From assembly GCA_012728025.1 (NCBI GenBank), contig JAAYFX010000093.1:1-9195 (forward strand): 9,195 bases of DNA, given 5' to 3'. Both the position numbers and the translations under genes were made by a program. Positions 7,186 to 9,195 of the stretch are shown here, in pieces (the stretch's first letter is position 1; every line of letters begins with the position of its first letter). The stretch is from Clostridiales bacterium. GTDB lineage: Bacteria; Bacillota; Clostridia; Oscillospirales; Oscillospiraceae. The notes under the pieces are model-generated. The model saw nothing but the letters and a program-made list of their open reading frames with translations, was not told where the DNA came from and did not search any database.

Positions 7186-7189
7186 AGCC

Positions 7190-9195
7190 ATGAAGCAAAG
7201 CTTTAAGGTGAAGGTCATACTTGTATCAGTTTTAATCATTGCCACGGCAATCACCTTTCCGTCTGCCGCATATGCCCTCGGCCATCAGACTGCCAGAAGT
7301 GAATGCGGTCGAAGCCTAATGCTGTTTTCCTTCCTTGGTGATAACGCTGCGGATACAGCCTTTGCAATAAAATACCACAATGTAATAGCAATCGCCTGCA
7401 TCACCGGAGCTTATGTGTTATCGGTTTTGGCCTTGCTTATTATAAGCCTGCGCAAAAAGGTAAAGGAGCATACTCAGGCTTTGGAAAAGCTTGAACAATA
7501 TAAGCAATTGTGGCAAACCTATATAAATGCGGATGTGGGCCTTGTTTTTCTCAAGGATGAAAACTTGAATTATATTTTTACAAATGATGCCTTTACGGAA
7601 AACTTCGGTCATCCGCAGGATGAAATTATTGGCCGGAGTGACTTTGACTTTATGGATAAGGACCTTGCGGAAACATACAGAAAAGTGGACCTTGAGGTCT
7701 TGGAGCATCATTCCAAGACTACCGTCAGGACATTTTTAGAAGGTAGCGACAGGGTGTATAAAACAACAAAGTTTCCGGTTCAGATGTTAAACGGCAGCTT
7801 TGGTGTGGGCGCATATATAAGCGAAATCACAGAGGAAGAAAAACATATACAAGAGCAAATGAGGTCACTTACAAGAAACGGCATATTGTTGGAAATTCTC
7901 TCCCGCAATTTCAGTAGTAATCGGTCTTTGCTTAGTTATGCAATGGATGAACTTCTTAAGCTGTCCGGCAGCCAATACGGAAATGTGTTTTTATATGACG
8001 AGGATACTAAGGAGCTAAAATCTGTATCTCGCAAGTATGTTGGCAGGAAAGTATGTAAAACCGAGGAAAAGACTAAAAAATACAAGCTGCATGGTTACAG
8101 CGTTTTAAGTGAATCCATAAACCGGCGGGAGCCTATTATAATTAACGAAACCGAAGCTCTTGATTTATGGGGAAGCGCCTGCCCTGATGAATGTCCGGTG
8201 CTTAAAAACTTCGTTTCTGTCCCTGTGCTTTTCAATGATAAAATAGTCGTTGTTGCCGCCTTTGGGAATAAAGAGACAGATTATGACGAAGCCGACATCC
8301 ATGAAATGACCTTAATTATGAGCGGCATATGGATTGCATCCCAGCGCAGAAACACAATGGAAACCCTCGCCTATGAACGCAGCAAATACTATTATACACT
8401 GTTATCAATCGGTGATGGTGTTATGGTAATTGACCGTAATAAAAAAATAGAATTTCTTAATACCGTTGCCTGCAATTTAACAGGTTGGAAAAAGGAAGAA
8501 GCGTTGGGCTTATGTTATAAAGACGTCTTTGTCTTATCCCATGAGCAGGAAGGCCATACCATAGACGACCCCATTGAAAAGGTGTTTTTAACTGGGAAAA
8601 CACAGGAGTTAGGCAACCATGCCATTTTAACCTCCAGAGACGGCACAAGATATTATCTTGAGGACAGCGCAGCCCCCATACCCAATGACAAGGGTGAAAT
8701 TGCGGGTGTGGTGCTTGTATTTAGAGACACAACAGAAAAAAAGGAACAGCGGCAAAGAATTGAATATATGAGCTTTCATGATTCCCTGACTGGCCTTTAT
8801 AACAGGCGCTTTTGCGAGGAAGAGCTGCGCCGTATAGATACCGAGCGCAACCTGCCTATCTCGATACTTATGGGGGATGTGAACGGCTTAAAGCTGGCAA
8901 ATGATATTTTTGACCACGCCTTTGGTGACCTGCTGCTGAAAAAGGTGGCAGAGGCCATGCGCAATACCTGCCGTGGCGATGACATCATAGCCCGCTGGGG
9001 CGGTGATGAGTTTATTATACTCCTTCCAAAAACCGATGCAGAGCAGGCGGAAACATTGGTTGAGCGGATAAAATGTTCCATAGCCCGAGAACAGCTTGGC
9101 CCCATAAAGGTCAGCATTTCCCTTGGCTGTGATACTAAGTTGCATAAAGACCAAGATTTAATGCACGTTCTTGGCAGCGCCGAGGAAAAAATGTA
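7190..9195 (+). CDS. Membrane-anchored PAS-GAF-PAS-GGDEF signalling protein (diguanylate cyclase), 3' end outside window
   Basis: The frame stays open from ATG 7190 to the window edge (668 codons plus 2 bases). A hydrophobic segment at about 7-29 ends in AYA, so it is either a signal peptide or a membrane anchor. A second membrane segment spans 65-87, and a short stretch of about 35 residues lies between them. Then follow a PAS domain (about 108-215), a GAF domain (about 230-388, with ACPDECPVLKNFVSVPV and AFGNKETDYDEADI), a second PAS domain (about 398-515, ending VVLVFRDTTEKK) and a GGDEF domain from about 527 (FHDSLTGLYNRR). The GGDEF core is intact: Asp563, Asn571-Asp572, and GGDEF at 604-608 preceded by RWG context. 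An inhibitory I-site RxxD (Arg595-Asp598) sits five residues upstream. The last residues, AEEKMY, match the end of a GGDEF domain. It should make c-di-GMP from two GTP. The family often continues into HD-GYP. The ligand is unknown. Confidence 0.92.
   Translation, partial: MKQSFKVKVILVSVLIIATAITFPSAAYALGHQTARSECGRSLMLFSFLGDNAADTAFAIKYHNVIAIACITGAYVLSVLALLIISLRKKVKEHTQALEKLEQYKQLWQTYINADVGLVFLKDENLNYIFTNDAFTENFGHPQDEIIGRSDFDFMDKDLAETYRKVDLEVLEHHSKTTVRTFLEGSDRVYKTTKFPVQMLNGSFGVGAYISEITEEEKHIQEQMRSLTRNGILLEILSRNFSSNRSLLSYAMDELLKLSGSQYGNVFLYDEDTKELKSVSRKYVGRKVCKTEEKTKKYKLHGYSVLSESINRREPIIINETEALDLWGSACPDECPVLKNFVSVPVLFNDKIVVVAAFGNKETDYDEADIHEMTLIMSGIWIASQRRNTMETLAYERSKYYYTLLSIGDGVMVIDRNKKIEFLNTVACNLTGWKKEEALGLCYKDVFVLSHEQEGHTIDDPIEKVFLTGKTQELGNHAILTSRDGTRYYLEDSAAPIPNDKGEIAGVVLVFRDTTEKKEQRQRIEYMSFHDSLTGLYNRRFCEEELRRIDTERNLPISILMGDVNGLKLANDIFDHAFGDLLLKKVAEAMRNTCRGDDIIARWGGDEFIILLPKTDAEQAETLVERIKCSIAREQLGPIKVSISLGCDTKLHKDQDLMHVLGSAEEKM

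Noticed and set aside
7109..7189. Possible c-di-GMP riboswitch in the GGDEF leader
   Set aside because: The leader is only about 75 bases and lacks the conserved GEMM elements (two-helix junction with GNRA loop and receptor); only a simple hairpin is present.
7418..7711. Open frame of 97 codons on the - strand inside the receptor gene
   Set aside because: It is wholly antisense to a frame with clear PAS content, has no family resemblance, and is best explained as a shadow. The same applies to antisense frames at 8457-8648 and 8797-9154.
1..9195. Insertion sequences, CRISPR repeats, tRNA or rRNA genes
   Set aside because: I found no transposase motifs, regularly spaced repeats, or RNA gene signatures in either strand by reading.

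Overview
The window looks like a chromosomal piece of an anaerobic Firmicute, most likely a clostridial lineage. The evidence is a glycine decarboxylase split into two P-protein subunits, strong GGAGG-type ribosome binding sites, moderately AT-rich codon use, and a PAS/GAF/GGDEF receptor of a type common in Clostridia. I cannot name a genus.

Region 1 (1-5970, + strand) is a glycine cleavage operon: the 3' end of gcvT (T-protein), gcvH (H-protein), gcvPA and gcvPB (the two halves of P-protein), lplA (lipoate-protein ligase) and lpdA (dihydrolipoyl dehydrogenase, L-protein). Together they encode the whole glycine cleavage complex plus the enzyme that loads lipoate onto GcvH. GcvPA/PB decarboxylate glycine onto the lipoyl arm of GcvH. 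GcvT moves the one-carbon unit to tetrahydrofolate and releases ammonia. Lpd reoxidises the arm with NAD+. The reactions are reversible and can serve glycine catabolism or one-carbon assimilation; the sequence does not say which. A hairpin followed by Ts lies between gcvPB and lplA and may reduce read-through into the lipoate genes.

Region 2 (5971-6152) is a short convergent gap holding a clear bidirectional terminator. Region 3 (6153-6836, - strand) is sfsA. Region 4 (6837-7189) is a divergent intergenic region with putative extended -10 promoters for sfsA and for the next gene, and a UUCG-capped hairpin in the second leader. Region 5 (7190-9195, + strand) is a membrane-anchored PAS-GAF-PAS-GGDEF signalling protein still open at the window edge; its family suggests it may continue into an HD-GYP domain.

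I saw no mobile element, CRISPR array, tRNA or rRNA. Nothing here convincingly represents a wholly new system. The most worthwhile points are the leader hairpin of the GGDEF gene, the incomplete receptor architecture, and the hairpin inside the glycine cleavage operon.
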